8,182 bases of DNA from an uncultured Ruminococcus sp. (GCA_902803585.1 CADCQO010000317.1:1-8182); one strand, 5' to 3'; positions 1-6,497 are shown, counted from the stretch's first letter. The notes: generated by a model from the sequence alone, not told the origin. Made by a program: numbers and translations.

Positions 1-64
1 ATTGCAAGTTTGTTTTGACAAAAATGCACTGTCAGACATCCACTCTTAACTGGCTATCTCCTGA

Positions 65-241
65 AGGTCTTGCAATGTGTTATTGACATCATCAAAGGTT
101 TCAGATAGGAATTTTATCGAGATAAGAAAATCAACATATACCTTTCGTTCTGAGTGCCGATGTGATATAATTTACTTGTATCCAAAAGAAAAGCAGGACG
201 GATATAAGGTCATCGGAATTGAGCTGAAGCTTACTCATTAA
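65..241 (+). pseudogene. possible 3' remnant of a lost gene
   Basis: This frame stays open for 58 codons between a TGA at 62-64 and a TAA at 239-241, but has no convincing start codon or ribosome binding site. The last part reads like real protein, alternating hydrophobic and polar residues (DIIYLYPKEKQDGYKVIGIE), as in a beta-strand-rich C-terminus. A short open stretch in another frame at the left edge (3-86) may be an upstream piece of the same decayed gene. I do not recognise the family; the tail of a recombinase or similar mobile-element protein is possible but unsupported. It could also be chance, since the promoter of the following gene lies inside it. Confidence 0.2.
163..171 (+). promoter_or_regulatory. 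extended -10 promoter for the hydrolase gene
   Basis: TGATATAAT is a perfect extended -10 element (TGnTATAAT), with the hexamer at 166-171. No good -35 hexamer lies 16-18 bases upstream (TTTCGT at 143-148 is poor), which is common for extended -10 promoters. Transcription would start near 178, giving a leader of about 100 bases before the ATG at 276. Confidence 0.5.
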
Positions 242-275
242 CCATAAATGAAAGAGATTGTGAGGTGATGCAAAA

Positions 276-884
276 ATGAAAAAGGCAGTTCTCTACATAC
301 ACGGAAAGGGCGGCAGTGCGTCCGAAAGCGAACACTATCAGCCACTGTTTCCGGAACATGATGTGATAGGACTTGATTATCAGACGTTTTCTCCGAAGGA
401 AACTGGTGGGGAGATACATTCGGCTGTTATGAAGCTGAAAGAAGAATACGATCAAATTATTCTGGTTGCGAACAGCATAGGTGCGTTCTTTTGCATGAAT
501 GCAGACATTGACGCAATGACAGAAAAGGCGTATTTCATTTCGCCCATCGTGGATATGGAAAAGCTGATCACTGATATGATGGTTTGGGCTGGCGTAACCA
601 GTGAAGAGTTGGAAAGGTGCGGAGTGATACATACATCCTTCGGCGAAGATCTGTCATGGGATTATCTTTGCTATGTCAGAGAATATCCGGTCAAGTGGAC
701 TGTTCCAACCGAAATACTTTACGGAAGCAGCGACAGCCTGACATCATACGAAACGATGGAAATATTTGCGAAGAAGCATCATGCTGACATCACTGTTATG
801 GAGAACGGTGAGCATTGGTTCCATACTGAGAAACAGATGTGCTTTTTGGACGATTGGATAAGATCAGGCGAAAGAAACAGATGA
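276..884 (+). CDS. small alpha/beta hydrolase
   Basis: A 202-residue serine hydrolase of the alpha/beta fold, of the small compact type (RBBP9/YdeN-like size). The first strand and oxyanion region are LYIHGKGG (residues 6-13). The nucleophile elbow is VANSIGA, with Ser67 as likely nucleophile; the usual first glycine of GxSxG is replaced by Ala65. Asp153 (YGSSDS) and His180 (NGEHWF) are well placed for the other triad members. There is no signal peptide or membrane segment, so it should be cytoplasmic. The start is fixed by a strong Shine-Dalgarno, GAGGTGAT at 262-269, six bases before the ATG. It is monocistronic and convergent with the minus-strand operon that ends beyond it. The substrate cannot be told from sequence; esterase, lipase-like or peptidase-like activity are all possible. 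Confidence 0.85.
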   Translation: MKKAVLYIHGKGGSASESEHYQPLFPEHDVIGLDYQTFSPKETGGEIHSAVMKLKEEYDQIILVANSIGAFFCMNADIDAMTEKAYFISPIVDMEKLITDMMVWAGVTSEELERCGVIHTSFGEDLSWDYLCYVREYPVKWTVPTEILYGSSDSLTSYETMEIFAKKHHADITVMENGEHWFHTEKQMCFLDDWIRSGERNR

Positions 885-926
885 ATACCATTTCCGTTTG
901 TCTTCCTATCGAAAAATACTTTCATG

Positions 927-1025
927 TTACGATAGATGAACTGAATCGTTGATCTTGAGCGTGTTAACATAAATGGTGTTTCCGCAGTTACCGCAATGAT
1001 AAACTCTGTCAGATGGTTTGAGCAC
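927..1025 (-). pseudogene. zinc-ribbon fragment, possibly a TnpB C-terminal remnant
   Basis: On the minus strand a 32-codon frame from GTG (1023-1025) to TAA (927-929) encodes PSDRVYHCGNCGNTIYVNT, a clear CxxC zinc knuckle. Only one CxxC pair is present, so this is half of a normal zinc ribbon. The pattern DRVY-C-x-x-CG-x-x-I followed by an N-rich stretch resembles the second knuckle of the zinc ribbon at the C-terminus of TnpB (OrfB of IS200/IS605 elements). An in-frame TGA lies directly upstream and no good ribosome binding site is seen, so it is probably a remnant rather than an expressed gene. It begins 16 bases beyond the stop codon of the preceding minus-strand gene. An unrelated small zinc-binding protein is the alternative. 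Confidence 0.3.
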
Positions 1026-1041
1026 TCAGTATCGTTTTCTC

Positions 1042-1521
1042 TTAGTGCTTGTTCAGTGTCATCGAGGAAAGGATCTCATCGAATACATTTTGTGATTCCT
1101 GCTGATGTTCTTTGCGCGCTGCGAATTGTATAATATAGAGATACTTGCCACGTTTGAAAGAAAGAAGATTGCCCACCTGTGCGATATCCGTATTATTGGC
1201 AGTGTATTCAAAAGTAAAACCATTTGCTTTTGCGCCGCATACATTCACAGCTATGTCTGATGTTCTGTTAAATCCCTCCAGATGATCTCTCAGCCTTTTC
1301 TCCATACCATTCAGGACAGACTTTTGATCAGTAAGCATCAACAAAAGCATATTCATCTTATTCCATGCAAACGACATGACGATATGTTGTTCTGCGCTCC
1401 GTATACCCAACATATTGTTTGATGTGCCAAAGTGTTTTTTCAGTTCCTCGCTATCCATCAGCCTGAAGTCATCGGGGTACCTGAATTCGATCTCTCCGTT
1501 TATAATGTTGCTGTTCATCAT
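1042..1521 (-). CDS. small PsbP/Mog1-like protein, third gene of the two-component operon
   Basis: A 159-residue protein with no signal peptide or membrane segment. The pattern matches small PsbP/Mog1/DcrB-like alpha-beta proteins: an N-terminal strand and turn (EFRYPDDFRLMD, residues 12-23), a helical middle (about 65-85), a strand pair around GFTFEYTANN (101-110), then FKRGKYLYIIQFAA (122-135) and a closing helix (FDEILSSMTL). The exact family is not certain. The start is placed at 1521, not at the longer in-frame ATG at 1563, because AAAGGAG (1531-1537) stands nine bases before 1521 and nothing comparable precedes 1563. A second ATG at 1518 is possible. It lies 71 bases downstream of the response regulator on the same strand, so it is likely co-transcribed and may be an output or accessory protein of that system. 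Confidence 0.7.
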   Translation of the reverse strand: MMNSNIINGEIEFRYPDDFRLMDSEELKKHFGTSNNMLGIRSAEQHIVMSFAWNKMNMLLLMLTDQKSVLNGMEKRLRDHLEGFNRTSDIAVNVCGAKANGFTFEYTANNTDIAQVGNLLSFKRGKYLYIIQFAARKEHQQESQNVFDEILSSMTLNKH

Positions 1522-1530
1522 TGAAAAACT

Positions 1531-1537
1531 CTCCTTT
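1531..1537 (-). promoter_or_regulatory. ribosome binding site that sets the start at 1521
   Basis: On the minus strand this reads AAAGGAG, with nine bases to ATG at 1519-1521. It supports the shorter start and makes the 14 extra residues from 1563 unlikely. Confidence 0.75.
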
Positions 1538-1592
1538 AAAAAGTAATTTTGTTTTATAAGCATTGCCTGCAGCGAACAGGGTTAATTTTTTG

Positions 1593-2189
1593 TCAGAAAG
1601 ATATCAGCTTTTCAGCAGTGATACCCAACACTTTTGCTATATGCATGAAAGTGATGACATCGGGTATCCGTTCACCGCGTTCCCAACGATAAACGGTCTG
1701 CACCGCCACATTTATCGCATCAGCAAGTTCCTGTGGATTCATTCCGCTTTCTTCACGGTACTTCGTCAGCTTTGCACCGATAATATTCTTACCTGAATAC
1801 TGTGCCTGAAGCATTTTGTCCGTAATGTCGGAAACCGGATAGCGCAGCGTGTCAAGTGCATTTGTCAGCATTTCGGTACTGACGGGCTTGACAAGAAATG
1901 CACTTGCAACTGTTTTGTAGCTTTCAAGAGCGAATCTTTCATAGCCTGTGATATAAATAATGTTTGTTCTCGGTTTTATTTGGAGTATCTTCTTTGCAAG
2001 TTCTATCCCGTTGAAGCCGGCAAGGTCAATGTCCATAAAAACGATGTCAAAAGCATATTGTTTAAAAAGCGTAACTATTTCAGACGGATCGCTTGTGCCT
2101 AAACACATTGCATCTGGACACAGATTGCTCAGCTCGTCCAGAAGGTCTTCAACGATCATCGGCTGATCGTCCGCTATCAGTATTTTCAT
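1593..2189 (-). CDS. response regulator with receiver and XRE-type HTH output domain
   Basis: A 198-residue regulator. Residues 1-115 form a receiver domain with acidic pocket Asp7-Asp8, phospho-acceptor Asp53 (FMDIDL), Thr81 and Lys101 (FLVKPV). The stretch YITGYERFALESY is typical of receivers that normally carry a LytTR domain. Residues 136-198 are instead a Cro/C1-type helix-turn-helix: KLTKYREESGMNPQELADAI, then VQTVYRWERGERIPD as turn and recognition helix, then HIAKVLGITAEKL. The domains are joined by a short linker. Its ATG overlaps the kinase TGA as ATGA, and GAGGAGG at 2197-2203, inside the kinase gene, lies seven bases upstream, so the two are translationally coupled. It is the obvious partner of the upstream sensor kinase. 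The target site is unknown; the inverted repeat at 3546-3564 is a candidate. Confidence 0.93.
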   Translation of the reverse strand: MKILIADDQPMIVEDLLDELSNLCPDAMCLGTSDPSEIVTLFKQYAFDIVFMDIDLAGFNGIELAKKILQIKPRTNIIYITGYERFALESYKTVASAFLVKPVSTEMLTNALDTLRYPVSDITDKMLQAQYSGKNIIGAKLTKYREESGMNPQELADAINVAVQTVYRWERGERIPDVITFMHIAKVLGITAEKLISF

Positions 2190-3481
2190 TCAAAAGCCTC
2201 CTCAGCCATCGGCAGGATGACATCTACCACTCCACCGTTTCCGGAAAAGTCCGTTTTCAGATCTCCGCCGCACTGTAATTTCAATCTTCTGGCGGTATTT
2301 TCAAATCCGATACCGTTATGAAACGGCTTATACTCTTCAGAAGAAACTTCCTTGCTGCCGCTGTCCCTTACTCTGATAATGATGTGTCTGTTTTCCGTAA
2401 AGGTGCTTATTGTAATTGTTCCGCTCAGTCTGCCGATGCCGTGATTGACAGCATTTTCTACAATAGGCTCCAGCGAGAGCGGCGGCAGCTTGAAATCCGT
2501 CATTTGAAGCTCATAAATCAGTTCTATGTTGCTCCGGTAGCTTTCCTGAACCATCGAGAGATACACCTTGACGTTTTCAAGTTCATCTGTAAAGGAAATA
2601 AGGTCTTCGTTCTGGATAGCCCCTATATGAGATTTGAGATATTTCGAAAAATCATCAATACTTTTTACTGCCTTTTTGCTGTCACGTTTTGCAAGCAGGC
2701 GTATCGTTGCAAGAGAGTTATAGATAAAATGGGGCTGCATCTGATTTTTAAGGATTGTCAGCTCATTCTGTGCGATTTCAAGCTCTTTTTGAGTGATTGC
2801 TTGACGCATTTCGTGCTGGTATATAGTAGCAAGATAGACATAATACACGAACACACACAATGCAGTGATGGTATTGATGCTTCCAATGTAGATAGAGGTA
2901 TATTCAAATATTGCTGATATGACGGATACTGTGAAGATTGAAAGCAGTATCAGACTTGCCGTGCGGTTTTTGCCGCGAAAGCTCTGAATAGTAGCAAGCA
3001 AAAGAATAAGGACATAGAGCAGCTGTACGATATAGATGGTAAGGTTGAAAGGATAAAGAGGTATCCATGCATTGATGCCGTTGATCTCAAAGGCTAAGGG
3101 TCTGCCAAACATGGTAGGAAGGTATATACAGGCGTTCACAACTGTCGGAACGGCAAGCGGCAGCCAGTATTTTTTGTCAGGGCATATGACAAAAAGTTCC
3201 AGCAGTATGATTATCGGGCGCAGTACATACAAAAGCGTAGTCACAACAGTTCGCAGTTTTATACGGAACTGAAAGTCTGAAATATCTATCTGATAAGCAG
3301 CTTCTCCCGACAGGACATCTTCACCGTAATCAAGCATCTCTACAAAGAGCAGCACAATGATGATCGTTGCTACCAATCTCGTTGCAGGTATGTTCACTTT
3401 TCGGTTCACATATACGATAACAGCAAGAAAAAACAATATCACCAGCGTCAGATAATTTGAAACAAAGAAATCTGTCAGCAT
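2186..3481 (-). CDS. LytS-type membrane sensor histidine kinase
   Basis: A 431-residue kinase. The first 220 residues contain about seven hydrophobic helices (roughly 8-26, 34-50, 78-99, 105-124, 144-166, 174-196, 200-221), with no large extracellular domain, so the signal is probably sensed within or at the membrane. A coiled-coil linker (222-245) leads to the His_kinase motif QMQPHFIYNSL, with His251 as phospho-acceptor. The ATP-binding domain has the N box PIVENAVNHG (339-348) and a G2 box GIGFENTARRL (390-400). The G1 box reads RDSGSK (372-377), keeping Asp373 and Gly375 but losing the final glycine. The start is supported by GAGAGGAAG about nine bases upstream of the ATG. It is the first gene of a minus-strand operon and overlaps the regulator gene by four bases. 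The ligand is unknown. Confidence 0.93.
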   Translation of the reverse strand: MLTDFFVSNYLTLVILFFLAVIVYVNRKVNIPATRLVATIIIVLLFVEMLDYGEDVLSGEAAYQIDISDFQFRIKLRTVVTTLLYVLRPIIILLELFVICPDKKYWLPLAVPTVVNACIYLPTMFGRPLAFEINGINAWIPLYPFNLTIYIVQLLYVLILLLATIQSFRGKNRTASLILLSIFTVSVISAIFEYTSIYIGSINTITALCVFVYYVYLATIYQHEMRQAITQKELEIAQNELTILKNQMQPHFIYNSLATIRLLAKRDSKKAVKSIDDFSKYLKSHIGAIQNEDLISFTDELENVKVYLSMVQESYRSNIELIYELQMTDFKLPPLSLEPIVENAVNHGIGRLSGTITISTFTENRHIIIRVRDSGSKEVSSEEYKPFHNGIGFENTARRLKLQCGGDLKTDFSGNGGVVDVILPMAEEAFE

Positions 3482-3502
3482 TTGGCACTTCCTCTCATTT
3501 TT

Positions 3503-3533
3503 AGTATAGTGTTACTTTATCATATCACATCAA
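3503..3533 (-). promoter_or_regulatory. probable promoter of the kinase-regulator operon
   Basis: On the minus strand TTGATG (3528-3533) is followed, after a long 19-base spacer, by TATACT (3503-3508). A second possible -10, TATGAT (3519-3524), lies between them. Both would start transcription a short way before the kinase ATG at 3481. The poor -35 and the nearby inverted repeat suggest a promoter that needs an activator. Confidence 0.4.
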
Positions 3534-3545
3534 AATGACAGAATC

Positions 3546-3564
3546 ATTAACCGTTGTGGTTAAT
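3546..3564. promoter_or_regulatory. 19-bp perfect inverted repeat, candidate operator
   Basis: ATTAACC-GTTGT-GGTTAAT has two perfect 7-base arms around a 5-base centre. It sits 65-83 bases upstream of the kinase start codon and 12 bases beyond the proposed -35. There is no T-run and the arms are AT-rich, so it is not a terminator. Its size fits a dimer of an HTH protein such as the XRE-type regulator of this operon. Single half-sites ATTAACC/GGTTAAT also occur at 237-243 and 1580-1586, the latter between the regulator and the PsbP-like gene. The repeat is seen directly; the operator role is inferred. Confidence 0.5.
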
Positions 3565-3700
3565 ATTCTGAATTTATACGCTTTGTTCAATGCTTCTGAC
3601 CTCTTGTTACAACAGATATTTACAAGTGGATTTTATCATTACATTTTTGAGATGTCAAGCAGTTTTCACCCCCTTTCGGACTGACGGCAATTCATCCCCG

Positions 3701-3742
3701 ACCTATAGAAGTAGGAGTCTTCCTGCTGATTCAGGATAAAAA
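3701..3742 (+). repeat. twin-hairpin repeat copy 1, IS200/IS605-type right-end remnant
   Basis: A 42-base element with two successive stem-loops: CCTA/TAGG around TAGAAG, then TCCTG/CAGGA around CTGATT, ending in ATAAAAA. A near copy lies at 6596-6637 in the same orientation, 37 of 42 bases identical. The design, a stem around TATAGAAGT followed by AGTCTTC and a second stem ending in GATAAA, is what I recall from right ends of IS200/IS605 TnpB elements, where this region forms the 3' end of the omega RNA. The flanking TCATCCCCG just upstream (3692-3700) fits that picture. No transposase gene or left end is seen beside it, so it would be a solo end. Confidence 0.5.
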
Positions 3743-3767
3743 ATATTGAATTATTTTTTAACCGAGG

Positions 3768-3797
3768 TAGCCATGAGAGGGACAAATGTAGTATAAT
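3768..3797 (+). promoter_or_regulatory. promoter of the DUF1349 gene
   Basis: A perfect TATAAT at 3792-3797 is preceded, with an 18-base spacer, by TAGCCA at 3768-3773 (four of six -35 bases). The start of transcription would be near 3804, about 26 bases before the ATG at 3830. Confidence 0.5.
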
Positions 3798-3816
3798 AAT
3801 GAAAACGGGAATTTAT

Positions 3817-3822
3817 GGAGGG
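3817..3822 (+). promoter_or_regulatory. ribosome binding site that sets the start at 3830
   Basis: GGAGGG ends seven bases before ATG 3830. An upstream in-frame ATG at 3815 overlaps this site and is therefore not the likely start. Confidence 0.8.
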
Positions 3823-3829
3823 CGTTATC

Positions 3830-4432
3830 ATGATAAATGTATCTGGTATGAAATGGATAAGAGAACCGGAAGAATACAGTATTGATCCGGATCGTGTCGA
3901 AATAACAACAGTACCCTATACCGATCTCTGGCAAAGAACATATTACCATTTTCGCAACGATAATGCACCCGTACTGCAGATGGAAACGGAAGAAGAATTC
4001 TTTTCCTTCATCGTAAAAACAGATTTCACGGGCAGTCATCATCGTTTTGATCAATGCGGCATTGTTATGTACCTTGATGCAGAAAACTGGGTAAAGGCTT
4101 CCGTCGAATACGAAAACGCATCTTTCCAGCATCTTGGCTCGGTTGTGACCAATCATGGTTATTCAGACTGGGCAACAACTGAAATTCCTGCTGCTATGAA
4201 GACCATGTGGTATCGTTTCAGCCGCAGAAGGGATGATTACTGTATTGAGTGTTCAAATGACGGCATTACTTTTTCCCAGATGCGTGTGTGTCATATGCTG
4301 GAAGGTGCGGAAAAAATACGATTTGGTATTTATGCCTGCAGTCCGGAGAATTCCAGCTTTAAGGCAATTTTTACTGATATGAGAATAACTGAATGTGCAT
4401 GGAAAGCACACGACGGACAACAGCCAGACTGA
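3830..4432 (+). CDS. DUF1349 family protein (concanavalin-like beta-sandwich)
   Basis: A 200-residue cytoplasmic protein that matches the DUF1349 family (related to Bacillus YesU and yeast Ree1) over its whole length. Typical landmarks are DQCGIVMYLDAENWVKASVE (74-93), the loop VVTNHGYSDWAT (105-116), WYRFSRRRDDY (127-137), and the final strands RFGIYACSPENSSFKAIFTD (164-183). The family has a lectin/glucanase-like jelly-roll fold and is often found in carbohydrate-use contexts; its biochemical role is not settled. There is no signal peptide and no nearby glycoside hydrolase or sugar transporter. The start follows GGAGGG at 3817-3822. It has its own promoter, and the promoter of the next gene begins four bases after its stop codon, so the two are probably transcribed separately as well as by read-through. 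Confidence 0.85.
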   Translation: MINVSGMKWIREPEEYSIDPDRVEITTVPYTDLWQRTYYHFRNDNAPVLQMETEEEFFSFIVKTDFTGSHHRFDQCGIVMYLDAENWVKASVEYENASFQHLGSVVTNHGYSDWATTEIPAAMKTMWYRFSRRRDDYCIECSNDGITFSQMRVCHMLEGAEKIRFGIYACSPENSSFKAIFTDMRITECAWKAHDGQQPD

Positions 4433-4435
4433 CAA

Positions 4436-4464
4436 TGGACAGCATAATAGCATTGCGGTATAAT
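4436..4464 (+). promoter_or_regulatory. strong promoter of the decarboxylase gene
   Basis: TGGACA (4436-4441, five of six consensus bases), a 17-base spacer and a perfect TATAAT (4459-4464). Transcription would start near 4471, leaving a leader of about 27 bases with AGGAGA (4485-4490) seven bases before the ATG. Confidence 0.75.
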
Positions 4465-4497
4465 TTCTTTATCGGATAATGAACAGGAGAAAAAACT

Positions 4498-5838
4498 ATG
4501 TCGGATACACCTCTTTTTTCGGGACTTCTTGGTCACAGAAGCAAAGACTATTCTTCATTTCATACCCCCGGACACAAATGCTCGGGTTTTCTTCCTCAGA
4601 AACTTCTGGAGCTTGATCTTACAGAACTGCCCGATACAGATGCACTGTATGAAGCTGACGGCATCATAAGACAAGCCGAAATAAAGCTCGCCGGACTTTT
4701 CGGCGCAAAGCTCTCTCTGATATCATCAGGCGGATGTACACTTGCAATACAGACAATGCTGAGGCTTGCTTCCGAAAATGGCGGAAAAATACTCTTTGCA
4801 AGGAACAGCCACCGCAGTGCCATTCACACCTGTGTACTTCTGGGAATAAAGCCTCTGTGGGTAATGCCTGTATCGCAAAGTTCTCTCTTCACAGGAAGGG
4901 TAAGAGCAGAAGATGTTGAAACAATGTTTGAAAAGAATAAGGATATTTCGGCGTGTTATATCACAAATCCTGATTATTACGGAGAAATTGCCGATATTCC
5001 TGCAATTTCAGAGGTTTGTCACCGTCATGGCGCACTGCTTCTTGTTGATAATGCACATGGTTCTCATCTTGCATTTATGAAAAATGATCTTCACCCGCTT
5101 CACCTCGGTGCAGATATGAGCGCCTGTTCGCTCCATAAGACACTTCCTGTTCTTACAGGTGGAGCAGTTTTGAATATCAAAGCTGATATCCCGCTTGAAA
5201 AAGCAAAAAACGCAATGTCGCTTTTTGGCTCTACAAGCCCGTCTTATCCTATAATGGCTTCCATCGACCTGTGCAGGAGCTATCTGCAAAACACCGGTTC
5301 GGAAGATTACCGCAGACTTGAAGACCGTGTCAGCTTACTTAAACGCATAGCATCAGCACAAGGACTTATTCAGCCAGATGGCCTCTGTGATCCTATACGG
5401 CTCTGTATAAACACTTCATGTGCAGGCATAGAAGGCAATGAGCAGATGGGCTTTTTCCACAGCTATCATATAGAGCCTGAATTCTGTGACGGCAAAAATG
5501 CTGTTTTTATTATCACACCATTCAACAGTGAACGTGATCTTGAGCGTCTTGCAAAGGCTTTTGCTTCCATAAAGGGCATAAAAACTGAAACTTTTCCATC
5601 TGAGAATCATCTTCCTGAATTTGTCGTCACACCGAGAGAAGCTCTTTTTTCTGAAACAGAATCTGTTCCGACAGAACAATCCGTTGGAAGAATATCCGCC
5701 GATACCGCCTGTCCGTGTCCTCCGGGAATTCCTGTCATCATGCCGGGGGAAAGAATAGATGAAGCAGTTGTCTGCTCGCTGAAAAAAGACGGCAAACACC
5801 ACATTCGCTGTATGACCGAAAAACATACAAATCACTGA
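4498..5838 (+). CDS. Orn/Lys/Arg decarboxylase family PLP enzyme, compact form
   Basis: A 446-residue fold-type I PLP enzyme of the Orn/Lys/Arg decarboxylase family, which removes CO2 from basic amino acids to make polyamines or diamines. Landmarks: FHTPGHK (21-27), SSGGCTLAIQTM (76-87) for the cofactor phosphate, NSHRSAIH (103-110), VDNAHGSH (183-190) with Asp184 facing the pyridine nitrogen, and SLHKTL (211-216) with Lys214 as the Schiff-base lysine. SLFGSTSPSYPIMAS (241-255) and the C-terminal CPPGIPVIMPGE (407-418) complete the family signature. It resembles the short Bacillus YaaO/SpeA type (roughly 480-490 residues) but is somewhat shorter, and lacks the N-terminal wing domain of the large enterobacterial enzymes. 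Substrate (arginine, lysine or ornithine) cannot be decided here; no antiporter or polyamine synthase lies next to it. AGGAGA at 4485-4490 fixes the start. Confidence 0.9.
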   Translation: MSDTPLFSGLLGHRSKDYSSFHTPGHKCSGFLPQKLLELDLTELPDTDALYEADGIIRQAEIKLAGLFGAKLSLISSGGCTLAIQTMLRLASENGGKILFARNSHRSAIHTCVLLGIKPLWVMPVSQSSLFTGRVRAEDVETMFEKNKDISACYITNPDYYGEIADIPAISEVCHRHGALLLVDNAHGSHLAFMKNDLHPLHLGADMSACSLHKTLPVLTGGAVLNIKADIPLEKAKNAMSLFGSTSPSYPIMASIDLCRSYLQNTGSEDYRRLEDRVSLLKRIASAQGLIQPDGLCDPIRLCINTSCAGIEGNEQMGFFHSYHIEPEFCDGKNAVFIITPFNSERDLERLAKAFASIKGIKTETFPSENHLPEFVVTPREALFSETESVPTEQSVGRISADTACPCPPGIPVIMPGERIDEAVVCSLKKDGKHHIRCMTEKHTNH

Positions 5839-5947
5839 ACTGTTAGTGACCGATTCATGATGGTACAACAAAATGATTGTTTTTTCATGTGATGATTCAC
5901 TGCAAACCTGACAAACTTATTGATCAGTTGGCAAACAAAAAATATAG

Positions 5948-5955
5948 AGAAGGTG
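5948..5955 (+). promoter_or_regulatory. ribosome binding site used to choose the GNAT start
   Basis: AGAAGGTG matches the anti-Shine-Dalgarno complement AGGAGGTG at seven of eight bases. The 11-base distance to ATG 5967 is longer than ideal, so the start choice is supported but not certain. Confidence 0.4.
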
Positions 5956-5966
5956 CTGAAATAACT

Positions 5967-6497
5967 ATGGCGCAGGTAGAGCTTGTTAAATTAAGAGAAG
6001 AGGACAGAGAACAGTTTATCGTTGATAATCAGGAGGCATTCAATTACGGTGCACTGGAGGAATTCGGCAGACGGGACGATCACTTTGAAGAGGACGGACA
6101 GATCATTTCACGTGCAACAATAGAACAATCCATTGACAGCGGCGAGGCATACCGTATTGTATGTGATCATCAGAATGTCGGCGGCGTGATACTCAAGGTA
6201 GAGGGTGAACGCGGAAACCTTGAGATACTGTTTGTTTCTCCTCGTGTTCACAGCAATGGCATAGGATATGCAGCGTGGTGCAAAGTAGAAAAGCTTTATC
6301 CGAAGGTGAAAGTCTGGGAAACTGTCACCCCGTATTTTGAAAAGAGGAATATTCATTTTTATGTTAACCGCTGCGGATTTCATATCGTGGAATTCTATAA
6401 CAGTCATCATCCTGATCCAAATGATCCCGAAATATCAGAACAGATCAACGAACAATTTCCTGACGGAATGTTCAGGTTTGAGAAAAGAATGGAATGA
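5967..6497 (+). CDS. GNAT family N-acetyltransferase
   Basis: A 176-residue acetyltransferase from the ATG at 5967. The acetyl-CoA-binding region is LEILFVSPRVHSNGIGYAAW (85-104), with the strand, then SNGIG (96-100) as the pyrophosphate loop, then the following helix. The later FYVNRCGFHIVEF (131-143) is the usual final strand with N-x-C-G-F. The N-terminus (MAQVELVKLREEDREQF) is a normal GNAT beginning. The frame stays open upstream with an ATG at 5892 and a TTG at 5877; those would add 25-30 residues that do not look like the family and have no good ribosome binding site. The acceptor is unknown; small molecules or protein N-termini are both possible. It lies 128 bases after the decarboxylase with no strong terminator between, so read-through is possible. 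Confidence 0.85.
   Translation: MAQVELVKLREEDREQFIVDNQEAFNYGALEEFGRRDDHFEEDGQIISRATIEQSIDSGEAYRIVCDHQNVGGVILKVEGERGNLEILFVSPRVHSNGIGYAAWCKVEKLYPKVKVWETVTPYFEKRNIHFYVNRCGFHIVEFYNSHHPDPNDPEISEQINEQFPDGMFRFEKRME

Noticed and set aside
906..935. CTATCG/CGATAG hairpin between the convergent hydrolase gene and minus-strand operon
   Set aside because: Only six base pairs around an 18-base loop, and no following T-run on the plus strand; not convincing as a terminator in either direction.
2318..2917. Long plus-strand open frame opposite the kinase gene
   Set aside because: It lies antisense to a well-supported kinase, has no ribosome binding site and its protein has no recognisable motif; it is a shadow of the kinase codons.
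5867..5885. AACAA-AATGA-TTGTT followed by TTTT after the decarboxylase gene
   Set aside because: The stem is five pairs and almost all A-T, too weak to call an intrinsic terminator.
5920..5948. TTGATC-N17-TATAGA as a promoter for the GNAT gene
   Set aside because: Transcription would start about 12 bases before the chosen ATG and omit the ribosome binding site; both hexamers match at only four of six positions.
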